Origin: CAVRZY01 sp963725415
Lineage (GTDB): Bacteria; Acidobacteriota; Terriglobia; Bryobacterales; Bryobacteraceae
Assembly (NCBI GenBank): GCA_963725415.1
Contig: CAVRZY010000234.1
Location: forward strand, 1 to 27,274
Direction of reading: 5' to 3'
Length of the DNA: 27,274 nucleotides
Positions 7,525 through 15,197 of this stretch are shown here, piece after piece (position 1 is the first letter of the stretch; the number at the start of each line of letters is the position of its first letter). The position numbers and the translations under genes were made by a program. The notes under the pieces are model-generated. The model had not been told where the DNA came from and made no database searches. It saw only the letters and a list, made by a program, of their open reading frames with translations.

Positions 7525-7664
7525 GTCCGCAGCAAGGCGGGTAGCGCTCTGAAGTCCCACGTCAATGGGAGTCATCCCGTAGTGTCCAAGAATTGGATCT
7601 TGCTGAAACACAAGCGCTTGTGACGCCTGGATGAAGACTACAACTGGCCCTGATGCTACTCTGA

Positions 7665-7961
7665 TTCGAAGGCTGGTTCAACCAGCAACCGCGGGACGCG
7701 CTTGATTATCTTCGCGAAGAGAATCGCGTCCTTCGGGAGCAACTCGGAAACGAGCGACTGCGCTTGAACGACGACCAACGCCGGCGCTTGGCAGCCAAGG
7801 CCAAGAAGGTCGGTGGTCGCATTCTGCATGAAGTTGCCACCATCGTCACTGCTGAGACGCTTCTGGCTTGGCACCGAAAGCTGATCGCCAAGAAGTACGA
7901 TGGCAGTGCACCCGCTGAGTCTCGACACGAAGGCCGCCAGACCGGGAATTCAAGAGCGTAG
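7665..7961 (+). pseudogene. Transposase fragment (integrase-core family)
   Basis: About 98 residues of a transposase N-terminus, opened by a stop at 7662-7664 and with no start codon of its own. Readable words are RDALDYLREENRVLREQLG, LNDDQRRRLAAKAKKVGGR, ILHEVATIVTAETLLAWHR and KLIAKKYDGS. The last are typical of the linker before an rve/DDE integrase domain, which is absent here. The first 44 residues repeat those at 5190-5381, but in the opposite orientation. The frame drifts into unrelated sequence and stops at 7961. Confidence 0.7.
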
Positions 7962-8014
7962 CCCGCAATGGAATGCCGAGGTCGCGACAAACCAACGAAT
8001 CGGATCGGACTCTT

Positions 8015-8126
8015 CATAGTGCCTTGCCGGCCGGCAAAGCGCTACCCCGCTGAGCGCGCATGGTTTACTGCTGTGGCGGTATGGACTGCAACGACGACAG
8101 CATGCAATCTGGAGTTGAGGTTGAAT
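8015..8126 (+). repeat. 112-bp repeat carrying the MVYCCGG start, copy 1
   Basis: Matches the reverse complement of 16307-16418 without gaps at about 105 of 112 positions. It comprises 45 bp of leader (with GCCGGCCGGCAAAGCGCTAC and CGCTGAGCGCGC) plus the first 22 codons of a cysteine-rich reading frame. The two copies continue into different C-termini. Confidence 0.75.
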
Positions 8127-8167
8127 TTTGCCGACAGTGTGCACGGTCCGTCCAGGGCGATCCGTGA
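8060..8167 (+). CDS. Small cysteine-rich protein, possibly the first half of a zinc ribbon
   Basis: A 35-residue frame starting MVYCCGGMDC, then GVEVEFCRQCARSVQGDP and a TGA at 8165. It has five cysteines, including a CxxC knuckle (FCRQC). The next codon after the stop is an ATG in the same frame, and that continuation (8168-8380) holds a second CxxC (LCQGC), so together they would make one four-cysteine zinc ribbon. The stop may be a nonsense mutation in a 105-residue protein (CGA to TGA is one step). No Shine-Dalgarno sequence is visible. Function is unknown. Confidence 0.45.
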   Translation: MVYCCGGMDCNDDSMQSGVEVEFCRQCARSVQGDP

Positions 8168-8380
8168 ATGCAGACACCGGAAAGGGAACCCCAGTGCCAA
8201 CAAGAGTCCACCAGCTACAGGCAACTGTGTCAGGGTTGCTCAGGAGATTGGTCGAACTGGCTTCGCCCCGTGGGCGAGCCGCTGACGGCGACGGTCCTCG
8301 ACGAGCGTTGGCGGTCATGGACAAGGGTCCCAATCGGGCAGCGCTCGAAGCGGTATTCCGGAATGCCAAGTGGAGCTTAG
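8168..8380 (+). CDS. Possible continuation of the cysteine-rich protein after an in-frame TGA
   Basis: A 70-residue frame starting with ATG directly after the TGA that ends the MVYCCGG frame. It contains QCQQE, RQLCQGCSGDW and WLRPVGEPLTATVLDERW. The cysteine pair complements the CxxC in the preceding segment. The last 24 codons overlap the receiver gene in another frame and look non-coding. It could also be a chance frame. Confidence 0.3.
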   Translation: MQTPEREPQCQQESTSYRQLCQGCSGDWSNWLRPVGEPLTATVLDERWRSWTRVPIGQRSKRYSGMPSGA

Positions 8381-8697
8381 TGATTACGGACAGTACCGCA
8401 TCAGCCATGGCCCAACACAAGACAGATCCCATGCCCATCATCTTCTACGAACGAGAAGCAGAGCCGGACTGGCGGGAGGCGGTGGCCCTCCTCTCCAGCC
8501 TGTCACCGCCCCCCTACGTGATTCTCCTCTCACGTCAATACGATAAGAATCTTTGGGATGAGACGGCGCGGTGCGGAGGCTCCGACATACTGCGGGCGCC
8601 CCTTGAGCCCGGTTCGGTCGTGCGAGCTGTGCAATCGGGTTGGTCCATCTGGCGGAGCGAGCAAATCCTCCGGCACGGAACAAAAGTTCGTTCCTGA
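8308..8697 (+). CDS. Solo pseudo-receiver protein (phospho-Asp replaced by Glu), first copy
   Basis: A 129-residue stand-alone receiver (CheY-like) fold with no output domain, homologous to the protein at 15535-15936. The start TTG 8308 was chosen because it aligns exactly with ATG 15535 (MAVMDK against MLLIDS) and keeps the first beta strand; the frame is open back to a TTG at 8128, which has GAGG upstream. At the phospho-acceptor position it has Glu (E48 in FYEREAEPDW), and the conserved Lys near residue 97 has become Ala (LRAPLEP). It therefore cannot be phosphorylated in the normal way and may be a fixed-state interaction module or a decaying copy. It ends seven bases before the convergent response-regulator gene. 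Confidence 0.6.
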   Translation: MAVMDKGPNRAALEAVFRNAKWSLVITDSTASAMAQHKTDPMPIIFYEREAEPDWREAVALLSSLSPPPYVILLSRQYDKNLWDETARCGGSDILRAPLEPGSVVRAVQSGWSIWRSEQILRHGTKVRS

Positions 8698-8703
8698 CTC
8701 CCG

Positions 8704-9348
8704 TCAGGCGATTACGCCCTTGCGGACGGCGTAGAGGATTAACTCCGGTACGCTGTGCAGGTTGAGCTTCTCAAGAATGTTGCTGCGGTGCGTCTCGACC
8801 GTGTAGAGGCTCAAGTTCAGCATGTTGGCCACGTCTTTGTTGGTCTTACCTTCAGCAATGAGTTGAAAGATCTCGCGCTCCCGCAACGAAAGCAGTTCAT
8901 AACTGTCTTCGATATCCTTCTCCTGCAACTGGCGAACGTAGTCATCGACGAGCAGGCGGCTGACGAGTGGACTAAAGAAGGCCTTGCCCTCGCTGACCGA
9001 TCGGATTGCCCGGATGAAATCAGCCTCCGGGGACTCCTTCAGCAGATAGCCACGTGCGCCGGCTTTGAGGGCACGAAGCACATAGCCTTCATCGGCGTGC
9101 ATGCTCAGCACGATGATCGCCACGCCGAGTTGCTTCGCGCTGATCTGATGAGCCGCTTCGACGCCATTCATGTTCGGCATCGTGATGTCCAGCACCGCCA
9201 CGTCAGGTTTGAGCAATTCCGCCAGCTTCACCGCTTCGCGGCCATCGCCTGCCTCTCCAAGGACCTGGAAGTCCTCTTGTTGTTCCAGAAGAAGGCGCAA
9301 TCCGCGCCGCATTACAACGTGATCGTCCGCGAGAATGATTCGAATCAT
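8704..9348 (-). CDS. NarL/FixJ-type response regulator
   Basis: A 214-residue two-component regulator of usual length. The receiver domain (1-120) has the acidic pair DD (8-9), phospho-acceptor D54 (AVLDITMPNMNG), and K104 (GYLLKES). A linker is followed by a LuxR-type helix-turn-helix (LSLREREIFQLIAEGKTNKDVA, in parts; NLSLYTVETHRSNILEKL). It begins with ATGA overlap to the kinase gene stop (9345-9348), so the two are translationally coupled. It would be phosphorylated by that kinase and act on promoters in the cytoplasm; its targets are not visible. Confidence 0.95.
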   Translation of the reverse strand: MIRIILADDHVVMRRGLRLLLEQQEDFQVLGEAGDGREAVKLAELLKPDVAVLDITMPNMNGVEAAHQISAKQLGVAIIVLSMHADEGYVLRALKAGARGYLLKESPEADFIRAIRSVSEGKAFFSPLVSRLLVDDYVRQLQEKDIEDSYELLSLREREIFQLIAEGKTNKDVANMLNLSLYTVETHRSNILEKLNLHSVPELILYAVRKGVIA

Positions 9349-10433
9349 ATGCCACCGTGGTCTGAAAGTGACTGTCCCTTGGAAAGCGGAAATCGAATCG
9401 ACAGAACTGTGCCATGTCCGCGTCGAGATTCAATGCAAAATAGGCCACCGAGATGCGCAACTCGCTCTTCCATTCCCAATATGCCCATACCCTTCTCCTG
9501 CCTCGGATCAAATCCGATCCCGTCGTCCTGCACTGATACCGAGAGTCCCTCCTGATCCCGGCGGACAATCACACGAACCTGGCTCGCCTGGGAGTGTTTG
9601 GCGCAATTATTGAGTGCCTCTTGGACAACGCGGTATAGACAGGTTCGATGCGAGTCCAGCAGGTCATCGGTGATCTCTTCGGTGACCATCTTAACGGTGA
9701 GGCCCGTCCGGCGGGCGACCTCGCGACCCTGCCACTTCAGAGCGGCGACGAGCCCAAGATCATCCAGCATCGAGGGACGCAGCAGCAAAGCCATGTCGCG
9801 TACCATGCCGACGGAGACTTCCAGCATGCGGCGGATGGAAGCCAGCCGCTCCCGATACGTTTCAGTGTCCGGGGGCGCCGCCTCAAGCCTTCCCAGCTCA
9901 ACCAGGGTCGCGGACATTGCCTGGCCGATTTCATCGTGCAACTCGCGGGAGATATTGCGCCGCTCCTCTTCATGCGCCGTGACAAGCCGGTCCGAGAGCT
10001 TCCGAAGATTCCGGCGCGCCTCTTCCACTTCCGTGTAGCGCACCGCTGCCTCTCTTTCCAGACGCTGCACGCGATGGATGATGACCCAGGTCAGAATCAC
10101 ACCCAGGACCAGAGCGACGACAGAGATCCAATTCATTCGACGCCTGAAGCGCGACTGGAGGTCTTCCAGGCGCGCTTCTCCGGCGTCGAGACCGTGCTTG
10201 TTCAACGCCGTGACCTGCCTCACCAGTTCCACCAGTTCGGTGCGGCGAGGGATCACGACTTCTCTCAGAAAGGCTCCTCCCTGACTGCGGCGTGTAGCAG
10301 CACTCCATTTCAGCGAGGGAGCTAGCGACTTCCAATACGAGTCGACATGTCCCTCCAGCTTCTTGAACGCGTCCTTTTCCGTCTCAGGAAGCTTCTCACC
10401 GTAGCTGCGCATGATATCGGCGATACGGGTCAA
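9345..10433 (-). CDS. Sensor histidine kinase, HisKA_3 family (3' frame of a split gene)
   Basis: This frame encodes the second half of the sensor region, a transmembrane helix (about 103-121, ISVVALVLGVILTWVIIH), a cytoplasmic coiled coil (EREAAVRYTEVEEARRNL), the phospho-acceptor motif HEEERRNISRELHDEIGQ with His166, and an HATPase_c domain (VVQEALNNCAKH, VQDDGIGFD, GMGILGMEERV, GHGTVLSIRFPL). It can start at TTG 10433 or ATG 10412. Because a kinase of this type needs the N-terminal membrane anchor encoded at 10430-10747, the two frames are almost certainly one gene with an indel near 10430, or a coupled pair. It ends on the response-regulator start. Confidence 0.85.
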   Translation of the reverse strand: MTRIADIMRSYGEKLPETEKDAFKKLEGHVDSYWKSLAPSLKWSAATRRSQGGAFLREVVIPRRTELVELVRQVTALNKHGLDAGEARLEDLQSRFRRRMNWISVVALVLGVILTWVIIHRVQRLEREAAVRYTEVEEARRNLRKLSDRLVTAHEEERRNISRELHDEIGQAMSATLVELGRLEAAPPDTETYRERLASIRRMLEVSVGMVRDMALLLRPSMLDDLGLVAALKWQGREVARRTGLTVKMVTEEITDDLLDSHRTCLYRVVQEALNNCAKHSQASQVRVIVRRDQEGLSVSVQDDGIGFDPRQEKGMGILGMEERVAHLGGLFCIESRRGHGTVLSIRFPLSKGQSLSDHGGI

Positions 10434-10747
10434 GTTGATTCCAACTCCAATTTCTGGCTCGCTGCGAGTGGATCATCGACTTCGAGCAGGTAATCGCGCA
10501 CAACCGTCCCCGAGTGGTAGATATCGCTGCGCAACTGATCGAGAAGTCCGTCACGTTCGCGAGATTCCTTGGTTAAAGAAGCACTCCTTACGGCAACGTC
10601 GCGAAGCGACCTGCCCGAATCGATGGCCATGGCGGCCATCAGAAGAAGCAGACCTGTGAACCCAACCCACAAGGTGGCCACACGCGCTGACGGAAAGCTC
10701 TGAGCCACATTCGGTGCGAATCTGCGCTCGGCGATTTGATCTGCCAT
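10430..10747 (-). CDS. N-terminal membrane part of the split histidine kinase
   Basis: A 105-residue frame with one transmembrane helix (about 24-44, ATLWVGFTGLLLLMAAMAI) and the start of a four-helix-type extracytoplasmic sensor (SLRDVAVRSASLTKESRERD, HSGTVVRDYLLE). It ends LELEST with a TGA that overlaps the TTG of the downstream kinase frame by one and a half codons. The helical sequence continues smoothly in the next frame (LTRIADIMRSYGEKLPETEK), as expected if one base was gained or lost. GGAG lies at about the right distance before ATG 10747. Confidence 0.7.
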   Translation of the reverse strand: MADQIAERRFAPNVAQSFPSARVATLWVGFTGLLLLMAAMAIDSGRSLRDVAVRSASLTKESRERDGLLDQLRSDIYHSGTVVRDYLLEVDDPLAASQKLELEST

Positions 10748-11179
10748 CTCTGGCTCCGTACCGGTTTAGTGTTCCAGAGGTTTCAAGAATCAGAACTCAT
10801 TAAAAATGAAGACGTTCGCTCGTCAGGGTTTGGGTACAGGCGCCTCCCGCATTAGACCTGCTGGATTGTGCCCCAAGCCCGCACCAGTCCGTACTGACGG
10901 CACATCAAGTTTCACACCGAAAGCCCTGCAGCCATCACGGTCGCCGCCTTGACATCGGCTGAGGCCGGCGAGGTGATGCAGGCTCTCACGGAGACCTCCT
11001 CAGCAGCCCAGTGACGCAAGCTCGCGACACCCAGGGACGCCTCAAAGCAAGACGTCCACATTGCTACCTCATGACCGCTGCCGCGAATACCGAGCCGGCG
11101 GTAGTAGCTCCATCGGCCGGCTGAGCGCCTCTACAGATGAGACAGCACTTCGGCCCGCTCGCCTCGAGGGGAAGCTGCA
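10748..11179. other. Intergenic region between the kinase and HlyD-like genes
   Basis: No gene was recognised. It must hold the kinase promoter (minus) and the HlyD promoter (plus), but no box pair stands out. A short open stretch (about 10908-11014, plus) reads like a coding relic (AITVAALTSAEAGEVMQAL) with a stop just upstream. The partial repeat at 11084-11131 lies near its right end. Confidence 0.4.
11084..11131 (+). repeat. Diverged partial copy of the 269-bp repeat core
   Basis: Aligns with 15326-15374 with one gap. CGAATACC, CCG.C.GTAGTAGC and GCTGAGCGCCTC are conserved, while the 11-12 bases between the last two blocks differ. It lies about 50 bp upstream of the HlyD-like start. Block conservation with a variable spacer suggests a functional leader or recognition site more than a recent duplication. 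Confidence 0.5.
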
Positions 11180-12213
11180 ATGAGAGCGAAACGACGGACG
11201 GCAATGATCTTGCTGGCTTTTGGCCTTGTCTTGGTCACCTGGCGCCAGGCTCTTTCAGACCATCGGCCTGGAGTTCTCGTCACCCCAAACCAGGGCGTAA
11301 CAAGTGATCGAGTCTTGATCTTGCCTGGAACCCTCGACCCACGGTCGGCCACACCCATCCATGCCAGAAACCTGGAACTCGTCATCCCTGTGAACTCGTG
11401 GGTACTAAAGGGGCAGATAATTGGCGAGGCGGACGGACCTTCGCCTGAGGGGATCAACCAGGCACGGATTTCTCTTGAGGAAGCCAATGCGGTCGTCGCC
11501 GTCGCCCGAAGAGCCGTGCGCGACATGGAGCGTAAACTCGAAATAGCCCGCGCTGACGCCGGCGTTCTGGAGTCTCGGTTGATCTCCGCTGAGACTGTCG
11601 CCCTCGAAGCGGAAAGTGAGTTCAGGCGGCGGGATCTGCTGTTCCGCCAGCAACGCGCGGGCTCGATCGAGCACGACGAGGCCATTGCAACGCGCGATTC
11701 GGCTCTATCCGCCGTTCCGGAACTGCGCTCTCGTCTCATTGCCGCGTCAACCACGCTCGGCGAGTTGGAGACAGTAGTCCGGGAGGCTCGGGACAGGCTT
11801 GCCGAAGCCGAAACGTGGAGTCGCGCAGCACAAGCCAATGGTCGTCAGATGGAGGAGAATGGGGGCCGCGTTCCAGTCGTCTCTCCGGCGGATGGAGTGC
11901 TGGTTGTTCGTGACGCGGTCGCTGGCGCATTTGGTATCTCCTCGGATGCGAGTCTATTGTGCGTCCACACGGATATCCGTCAGGCTGACCTTAACGTCCT
12001 GTGGCTTGGCCAGCGGGCCTCAGTTTCTCTCGATGATGAGCCCGCCGTGGTCTTCAACGCGCAAGTAAGTGAGATCGCTGAAACAGCGATCGATTCTCCC
12101 CGGGGGACCTGTACCCGGTATCCTTTTCTGTCGAGAACCCCGATGGGAAAAGGTTCTTCGGTGGCGAACGGGTGCAGATTCGCGTGAGGGTTCCAGTGGA
12201 CCGTTCGAAGTGA
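11180..12213 (+). pseudogene. HlyD-like membrane-fusion/adaptor protein with a frameshift near its end
   Basis: A periplasmic adaptor of about 344 residues if repaired. It has an N-terminal membrane anchor (MILLAFGLVLVTWRQAL), a first lipoyl half (ILPGTLDPRSATPIHARN, VNSWVLKGQIIGEA), a long coiled-coil hairpin (about 95-225, rich in Ala, Glu and Arg), a second lipoyl half (VPVVSPADGVLVVRDAVAGAFG) and a beta-barrel domain (LNVLWLGQRASVSLDDEPAVVFNAQVSEIAET). As written the frame goes astray at CCCCGGGGG (12100-12108) and stops at 12187. In the next frame a natural ending follows (DLYPVSFSVENPDGKRFF, GERVQIRVRVPVDRSK, TGA at 12211). One missing base explains it. ATG 11180 has GAGGGG nine bases before it. 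No ABC or RND partner gene is in the window. Confidence 0.75.
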
Positions 12214-12282
12214 CCTGCAGGCAACCGCCCGGACACGATTACGTCCATGCCCAAGAGAGCGTCGTGCGACGGGGCGGAAACA

Positions 12283-12859
12283 TGCTTGGTGTTGCTGGTG
12301 AAGGCGCAATCGCCGCCACTGCAGATCGGATAACCGGCTGGCATTGGCAGAGAGCTGTCCTGAAAAGCGGGATGCGTTTGGTCAATGCCGCTGTCTAGGA
12401 TGGCAATCTCGATGCCGCTGCCCGCGCTCTGCACGCCTCCGACGACATTCCACGCTGCAGGCGCATCCAGAAGCTGCGTGGCACGGTTCAGTTCCATGTG
12501 ATATCGCCGCATGGGAACGACGCCTTTCACCCCCGGCAGGCTCTTCAGTTCCGCCAAACGATCCTTCGGCGCTGTCACGAAGATCGCGCTGAGCACGGTA
12601 CTGACGGCACCGGTGACCCGGATTCCTCTGGAAGCGAGCTCAGTGCGAAGAATCCTCTGCCGATTCTCAATCTGCCGGCGGCAGGCGGCAGCCTCCGCGG
12701 AGCGAATCGCCTCTTTGGATGCGAACCGCTCAGCGGTTGGAGGATTCTCCAGGATCAGCGCATACCTGCCGCGCGCGGTCTGAGCGCACATGGGGAATCC
12801 GAGATCATGCAGGAGACCGTGAGGACAATCAGGAGTTTCGTGATTCTCGCGGTGAACAT
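12283..12859 (-). pseudogene. Subtilisin-like (S8) serine protease, 5' fragment
   Basis: The remains of a secreted protease: signal peptide (MFTARITKLLIVLTVSCMIS from ATG 12859), an I9-type propeptide (YALILENPPTAERF, SAIFVTAPKDRLAELKSLPG, VKGVVPMRRYHMEL), and the start of the catalytic domain with the active-site Asp (IEIAILDSGIDQTHPAFQ). The signal and propeptide are in different frames, with a slip at CCCC near 12795. Similarity ends near 12283, before the catalytic His and Ser, where the sequence runs into the tail of the convergent HlyD-like gene. It is therefore inactive on two counts. Deletion between the two genes probably removed the rest. Confidence 0.75.
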
Positions 12860-12953
12860 GAGTAGCACCGAACAATACCTTGTCTTTGGCTAGATTCGAG
12901 GCAACAGGGTTGCCCGTCGCCTGTCGCAAAGCTGGAAATCCGCGTGGCGCACG

Positions 12954-13685
12954 TCATAGTGCGAGCTTGCCGGCGAAGATCATATCGGCCAACTCGAAAT
13001 TCTGAGCCAGCTCAAACGGGCCGATGTTCGCCGCGAATTCCACCCGTTTGTCGCCCTCCACGATCATCGCGCTCTTCGGGAACATGAAGAGGACCATCAG
13101 GCCGTCCTCTCGCGACAGGACTCTCGCCTCCAATGATCGAATCGCCTTCTTGCCATCCCGCTTGAGCTCGGCCCGATGCTTCAGTTGGTTTTGAAGACGC
13201 TGGGGATCGCCACCCGTGATTCTGTTGGGAATGCCGAGCACCGCGATTGTGTAGTAGCCTTCCTGGACGGAAGGAGAGTTGCCGTCGCGGATCTTAAGTT
13301 GCGCCTCCTGAACGGGTAGGGCGCTTTCCCACCGCACTGTCATGGTTGGTGGTGTACGGTCCGGATTCCGGTCCCCTCCCACTCCTGGATCGGTTGTGGG
13401 GACGCGGCCCATTCCGCCGCCTCGTCCCCCAATCCGGGGGCCTCCGATTCCAATGCCGCCGATGTTAATGCCGCCGCGACCCATGCCGCCCCTGGATCCT
13501 TGCCGGCTATTCGATCGCCTCTGGATCCTGGGTGCAACAGGTTTTGCCCATGGCGAATCGGAGAGAAGCTGCCTGGCATCGCTCTCACTCCACTCAGCTA
13601 CGGGCTTGTCTTTCCACGGCTGATCTGTGGCCGCGGCCAGCGCGGCGCACACAAACAGGGGAAATAGCTGACGCTTCCCAATCAT
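12954..13685 (-). CDS. Secreted protein of unknown function, Acidobacteria type
   Basis: A 243-residue protein with a signal peptide (MIGKRQLFPLFVCAALAAATDQ), a short acidic motif (WSESDARQLLSDSPWAKPV), a glycine-rich, low-complexity segment (about 66-98, repeats of GGxGIGG and GRGGGMGR), and a C-terminal domain of beta character (MTVRWESALPVQEAQLK, EGYYTIAVLGIP, VLFMFPKSAMI). I recognise the DSPWAKPV pattern from Acidobacteria secreted proteins but know no assigned role. The C-terminal LxxAQNFELADMIFAGKLAL is well formed, so the gene looks intact. Confidence 0.7.
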   Translation of the reverse strand: MIGKRQLFPLFVCAALAAATDQPWKDKPVAEWSESDARQLLSDSPWAKPVAPRIQRRSNSRQGSRGGMGRGGINIGGIGIGGPRIGGRGGGMGRVPTTDPGVGGDRNPDRTPPTMTVRWESALPVQEAQLKIRDGNSPSVQEGYYTIAVLGIPNRITGGDPQRLQNQLKHRAELKRDGKKAIRSLEARVLSREDGLMVLFMFPKSAMIVEGDKRVEFAANIGPFELAQNFELADMIFAGKLAL

Positions 13686-13790
13686 CTTCGCCGCTCCTCA
13701 GTTCTGCGCTCGGTCGTTGTGTGCTGCCTAACCTGGCGCACGATCGTCCTCGCTTTCTGCGTTATCGAAGTGCCTCATTTGACTAGGCGC

Positions 13791-14225
13791 TTAGCATTGT
13801 ACACCTGTTCCTACTGTCCGAAGGGGATTTCTGTTCGAGTGTCGACGGTAGGCCGTAACGTCCAAAAACTCGATCGCACGAGATTCTTGGGTCGCAGGAA
13901 TGCTTGGCGGCGTTCGTGTCTCTTCGTGCATCAGCAGGTCATCGCAGAGATCGACCAGCATCGAATGAAAGCGATACTCCAACCAACGGACAAACACCTC
14001 GAAGTCCCGGCGGACCGGCCACGCCGTAGGAACGCGGTACCAGCCATTGAGTTGTTCCTCAAAGATCTCGCCGCAGACCTCGCGCAGATACTCGCGGGCC
14101 GCCTCCTCGTTCTCACACTCTGGAAGCAAGTAGATCGTCGGCTCTCGTCGTAGATCCTCCAGACTCAACTCGACACTGGTTGGATCCACCCGATGCAACC
14201 AGTCCAGGAATGGTTGGCCCAGCAT
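13791..14225 (-). CDS. Uncharacterised small acidic protein, full-length family member
   Basis: A 144-residue soluble protein of a family I cannot name. The core (QPFLDWLHRVDPTSVELSLEDLR, in parts; EEAAREYLREVCGEIFEEQLNGW; WPVRRDFEVFVRWLEYRFHSM; LVDLCDD) is mostly helical, rich in Glu, Asp and Trp. The part from REYL to LCDD recurs in the chimera at 5001-5381 with high DNA similarity, and both loci share CGTAACGTCCAAAAACTC (4941-4958 and 13854-13871), read here as EFLDVT. The last 40 residues look like read-through. AAGGG directly precedes ATG 14225, so start choice is uncertain. Confidence 0.6.
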   Translation of the reverse strand: MLGQPFLDWLHRVDPTSVELSLEDLRREPTIYLLPECENEEAAREYLREVCGEIFEEQLNGWYRVPTAWPVRRDFEVFVRWLEYRFHSMLVDLCDDLLMHEETRTPPSIPATQESRAIEFLDVTAYRRHSNRNPLRTVGTGVQC

Positions 14226-14332
14226 CCCTTGATTTTGTCCGGCCCGTTAGCCTCCGAAGGCTATCTCTCTTCTCTGGTGTGGCGTCGTCACTAAGAGCGA
14301 GGCGGTATAGCACCGCCCAGGAGGATTACCCG

Positions 14333-14740
14333 ATGAGAAATCCAGAAGTGAAAATCAAAGTTCTGGGAGTAGCGAGTGTGTTCGTGTTGCTGGCGGCGGT
14401 GTCCGCGTATGGGCAGACTACTGTCAGTGCGAACATCCCCTTCGGGTTCGCGGCTGCCGGCAAAACGCTTCCAGCCGGGCAATACGACTTCGTCCGAGAC
14501 GCCAATGATGAGGTCATCAGAGTGGCGGGTCCCGTCAAGGGCCCGATCGTCGTGGCGAGGGTGATTACCCGCCTCGCCGGGGGAATGCACACCACCCCGC
14601 AAGATGCCCACATCGTCTTCGACAAGGTCGGTGAGAAGTACTTCCTTTCAGAGGTTTGGATTCCGGGTGTGGACGGTTTCCTGTTGCTCACCACGAAAGA
14701 GAAGCACGAGCATCGGATTCAGGATGTGTCGGTGCGCTAG
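14333..14740 (+). CDS. Small secreted protein of unknown function
   Basis: A 135-residue exported protein. ATG 14333 has AGGAGG at ideal spacing, followed by a signal peptide (VLGVASVFVLLAAVSAYGQ) and a compact mature domain (VSANIPFGFAAAGKTLPAGQYDF, in parts; VRDANDEVIRVAG; HIVFDKVGEKYFLSEVW; GFLLLTTKEKHEHR). The PFGFxAAGKTLPAGxY pattern is common in Acidobacteria secreted proteins; no function is established to my knowledge. The gene is complete and monocistronic, ending at a strong intrinsic terminator. Confidence 0.85.
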   Translation: MRNPEVKIKVLGVASVFVLLAAVSAYGQTTVSANIPFGFAAAGKTLPAGQYDFVRDANDEVIRVAGPVKGPIVVARVITRLAGGMHTTPQDAHIVFDKVGEKYFLSEVWIPGVDGFLLLTTKEKHEHRIQDVSVR

Positions 14741-14789
14741 GCCGGCTGCCTGAGACGGCTCGAACAACAGTCCAGCGGTTCCACCAGGT

Positions 14790-14819
14790 AGGCGCGGGGT
14801 CGGGCCTCGCGCCTTTTTT
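14790..14819 (+). terminator. Intrinsic terminator after the small secreted protein gene
   Basis: AGGCGCGGGG pairs with CCTCGCGCCT across a TCGGG loop (one G-T pair), followed by six T. It lies about 50 bp after the stop at 14740. Confidence 0.85.
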
Positions 14820-14878
14820 GTGTTTGCGCGCGGCTTTGGCAAACGAGCCTCACCCGACGTCGGCGGGCGAAGCCGCCT

Positions 14879-15190
14879 GCCCCACACAGTCCGTAGCCGG
14901 CCTACCTCGCGGCGCAAAATCGCCACTAGCCGCTGCCCGCAGGGGCGGGCGAAAACCTCCCATATCCATACCAGCGCCGTCAGCACCGTAGCATCATACT
15001 TCCGCCGCCGCACCCTCCGGCGGCGGCGGACTACCTTCGGCGGCCCCGCCCCATTCAGGAACCGGATCAGGCATTTCCGGTTCAGCTTCGTCCGCCGCTG
15101 GGCCTGGTCCGACAGCCGCCCTCGCTGGCCTTGGTCCGCTCTCTCATACTCCTTCCGTACCTCTTCCAAGTACTGCTTCTGCGCGTGCAT
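14879..15190 (-). pseudogene. Transposase 5' fragment (second family)
   Basis: About 104 residues of a transposase N-terminus beginning MHAQKQYLEEVRKEYERA at ATG 15190, then RRTKLNRKCLIRFLN, an arginine-rich basic stretch (VRRRRRVRRRK) and TALVWIWEVFARPCGQRLVAILRRE, in parts. This pattern is that of the DNA-binding region of an integrase-core transposase. Beyond about 14879 the frame continues but the sequence is no longer transposase-like and contains a GC-rich stretch. The catalytic part is gone. The ATG lies only seven bases from the left end of the 269-bp repeat, so insertion of this element may have defined that boundary. Confidence 0.65.
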
Positions 15191-15197
15191 GGCCACT

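Noticed and set aside
8165..8198. Selenocysteine recoding of the TGA at 8165
   Set aside because: The weak hairpin that follows does not look like a bacterial SECIS element, and a C-to-T nonsense change is simpler.
4910..9437. Further GATTCAA words as operators (for example 9427)
   Set aside because: The word at about 9427 lies inside the kinase gene without a partner arm; a seven-base word is expected by chance a few times in this length.
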